NCBI GenBank assembly: GCA_036971715.1
Contig: JAVHJL010000005.1
Coordinates: forward strand, 1,488,001 to 1,552,000
DNA: 64,000 bases
Reading direction: 5' to 3'
From: Arthrobotrys musiformis
Lineage: Eukaryota > Ascomycota > Orbiliomycetes > Orbiliales > Orbiliaceae
This document shows, piece after piece, positions 62,632 to 64,000 of the stretch. The position numbers and the translations under genes were made by a program. The notes beneath the pieces are model-generated. The model was not told the origin of the DNA, searched no databases, and saw only the letters and a list, made by a program, of their open reading frames with translations. The number at the start of each line of letters is the position of its first letter. Position 1 is the first letter of the stretch.

Positions 62632-64000
62632 ATGACAGAACACGTCCAACCCCAACGTCAGTCCAGCCATCCAACAGCATTCACAGGTGACCACCCCCAC
62701 CTCGAAAAAATACACCAAAAGCTTCACCATGCCAAAGTCGAAATCATCCATCTCAAACATTCAATCGGGAAACTTGGGAATCTCGTAAACCCGAACCACC
62801 GTCATGACGAAGAGCATGAACAGGAGGTTGACCGTAAGAGGTCCGAGATTGCAGAATCGCATCGCTTTGAAAGTTTTGCTCCTATTAGGGAAGGGAACTT
62901 GGCGAAGTTTTATATTGATGGACGAGATTATTTTTGGGTTTGTATTCCCTTTATAAATTTAATGCGATTTACCATTTTTATGCATGATTTATTCAAATAC
63001 TGAGTCGATGTGAATAATGCATAGGCCCTGGCTACAGCTCTTGAAAATGCAAAGGAAGTCATTTACATAGCAGACTGGTGGATTTCACCAGAACTGGTAA
63101 GCTCATTAATTTATTTCCCGATAGGCTTTGGGTCTCGAACAGTATAATATTAATTTCTTTATACAAAGTTCCTGCGTCGCCCACCGGCGTACAGCGAGCA
63201 AGACCGCCTAGACACAATTCTCAAACGCCGCGCCGAGGCCGGTGTCAAAATCTACATCATAGTCTACAAAGAAGTCGAGGCTGCTCTAACATGCAACAGC
63301 CGGCATACCAAAAGTGCTTTACATGGACTGTGTCCTAAGGGGACCCCAGGACATGGGAATATTAGGGTAATGCGCCACCCTGACCATAACGTTTTTGATA
63401 GAGGGGGGGATATGACATTCTATTGGGCCCACCATGAGAAATATTGTGTCATCGATCATGAATTGGCGTTCATTGGTGGATTGGATATATGCTTTGGAAG
63501 GTGGGATTTGAGGCAGCATCCTTTAGCAGATGTGCACCCTGCTACTGTAAGGGATGAGATTTGGCCGGGACAGGATTATAATAATGTAAGAACCCCTTTG
63601 CATGTTTTAAGAAGTAGGTGTGATACTAATGGGAACTACTATTCTAGAACCGAATGTTAGTAGATCTATCTAGTACATGCGATCTAGATTTATAGTGTTC
63701 TGCTAACACAATGTTGGGCAGTATGGACTTCCAGAATGTCCAGGATTGGAAGCAAAATCAGCTCTCTAAAACTGAGTATGGTCGTATGCCATGGCACGAT
63801 GTTGCGCTAGCACTTAGAGGGCACTCAGTATTGGATATCGCACAGCATTTCGTCGAGGTAGGTCCCAGATCCAGGCCGATTCCCTATACGGCCTAGAAAA
63901 CTAATCAATTCACTTATATAGACGTGGAACCATGCGAAACGAGGTACTGTATATACACCAAAAACTCATATAAAATAAGATACTAACAATTTCACAGACA
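62632..64000 (+). CDS. Phospholipase D, 5' part (runs off the window)
   Basis: Hydrolyses phosphatidylcholine to phosphatidic acid in membrane signalling and traffic. Exons 62632-62937, 63025-63096, 63169-63585, 63648-63655, 63722-63857, 63922-63943 and from 63998 to the window end; the 3' part, including the second HKD motif, lies outside. The start is the ATG of MTEHVQPQRQ; the open frame upstream has no ATG. Visible landmarks: FYIDGRDYFW, ALATALENAKEVIYIADWWI, VKIYIIVYKEV, and the first HKD motif with His215, Lys217 and Asp222 (HHEKYCVID), then ELAFIGGLDICFGRWDLRQH. After the 8-nt exon come RIMDFQNVQDW and YGRMPWHDVALAL, conserved in eukaryotic PLD. No PX or PH domain precedes the catalytic part, unlike yeast Spo14, so this is a short PLD form. 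Confidence 0.93.
63648..63655 (+). other. Predicted 8-nt microexon in the phospholipase D gene
   Basis: AACCGAAT is flanked by an acceptor (ATTCTAG, ending 63647) and a donor (GTTAGT, from 63656). Joining exon 3 (ends ...AATAAT at 63585), these 8 bases, and the next exon (from 63722, TATGGAC) gives NNNRIMDFQN, which matches the conserved DYNNxRxxDFQN of the family. Without it the frames of the two neighbouring exons do not fit. Confidence 0.7.

Overview
The window is nuclear DNA of a filamentous ascomycete (Pezizomycotina). The genes carry many short introns, mostly 52-160 bp, with GTRNGT donors and YAG acceptors. The gene set is fungal: a Ppo-type fatty-acid dioxygenase, a secreted GH35 beta-galactosidase, a fungal tyrosinase and fungal Mediator, proteasome and peroxisome subunits. 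I cannot fix the class from sequence alone; a nematode-trapping or orbiliaceous type fungus is possible but unproven. No tRNA, rRNA, CRISPR array or intact transposon was recognised.

Layout. 1-7.7 kb: no gene I can support. 7.7-13 kb (-): Mediator subunit MED13, with an unresolved 5' end. 17.8-20.3 kb (+): secreted tyrosinase with an unusual Thr-rich N-terminal insert. 22.7-23.1 kb (+): small secreted protein with a charged tetrapeptide repeat and a predicted intron just after its stop codon. 24.1-25.4 kb (-): SUMO ligase NSE2. 26.3-27.2 kb (-): peroxin PEX11. 28.8-32.7 kb (-): 14-exon beta-galactosidase. 34.9-35.7 kb (+): probable decayed gene with an in-frame stop. 37.5-39.3 kb (+): ankyrin protein whose C-terminal third is a run of 11-residue amphipathic repeats, tail to tail with (-) a 1,123-residue protein of unknown function (39.7-43.2 kb). 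45.2-46.8 kb (+): alanine aminotransferase. 47.3-47.8 kb (-): small single-pass membrane protein.

49.4-56.1 kb is a compact housekeeping block. ENP2 (rRNA processing, -) and ABD1 (mRNA cap methyltransferase, +) diverge from a 602-bp spacer, followed by RPN7 (26S proteasome lid, +). RPN7 is tail to tail with a 13-exon Ppo-type dioxygenase (-, 56.5-60.3 kb) whose P450 half appears to have lost the heme-thiolate loop. A phospholipase D gene (+) starts at 62.6 kb and runs off the window; it contains a predicted 8-nt microexon.

The genes do not form a recognisable biosynthetic cluster. The exon models were built by hand by joining splice sites so that reading frame and family similarity are both kept. 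For every complete model with several exons except MED13, the summed exon length is a multiple of three. The features most worth following up are the ankyrin/11-mer protein, the P450-dead dioxygenase, the microexon, the intron after a stop codon and the orphan 1,123-residue protein.
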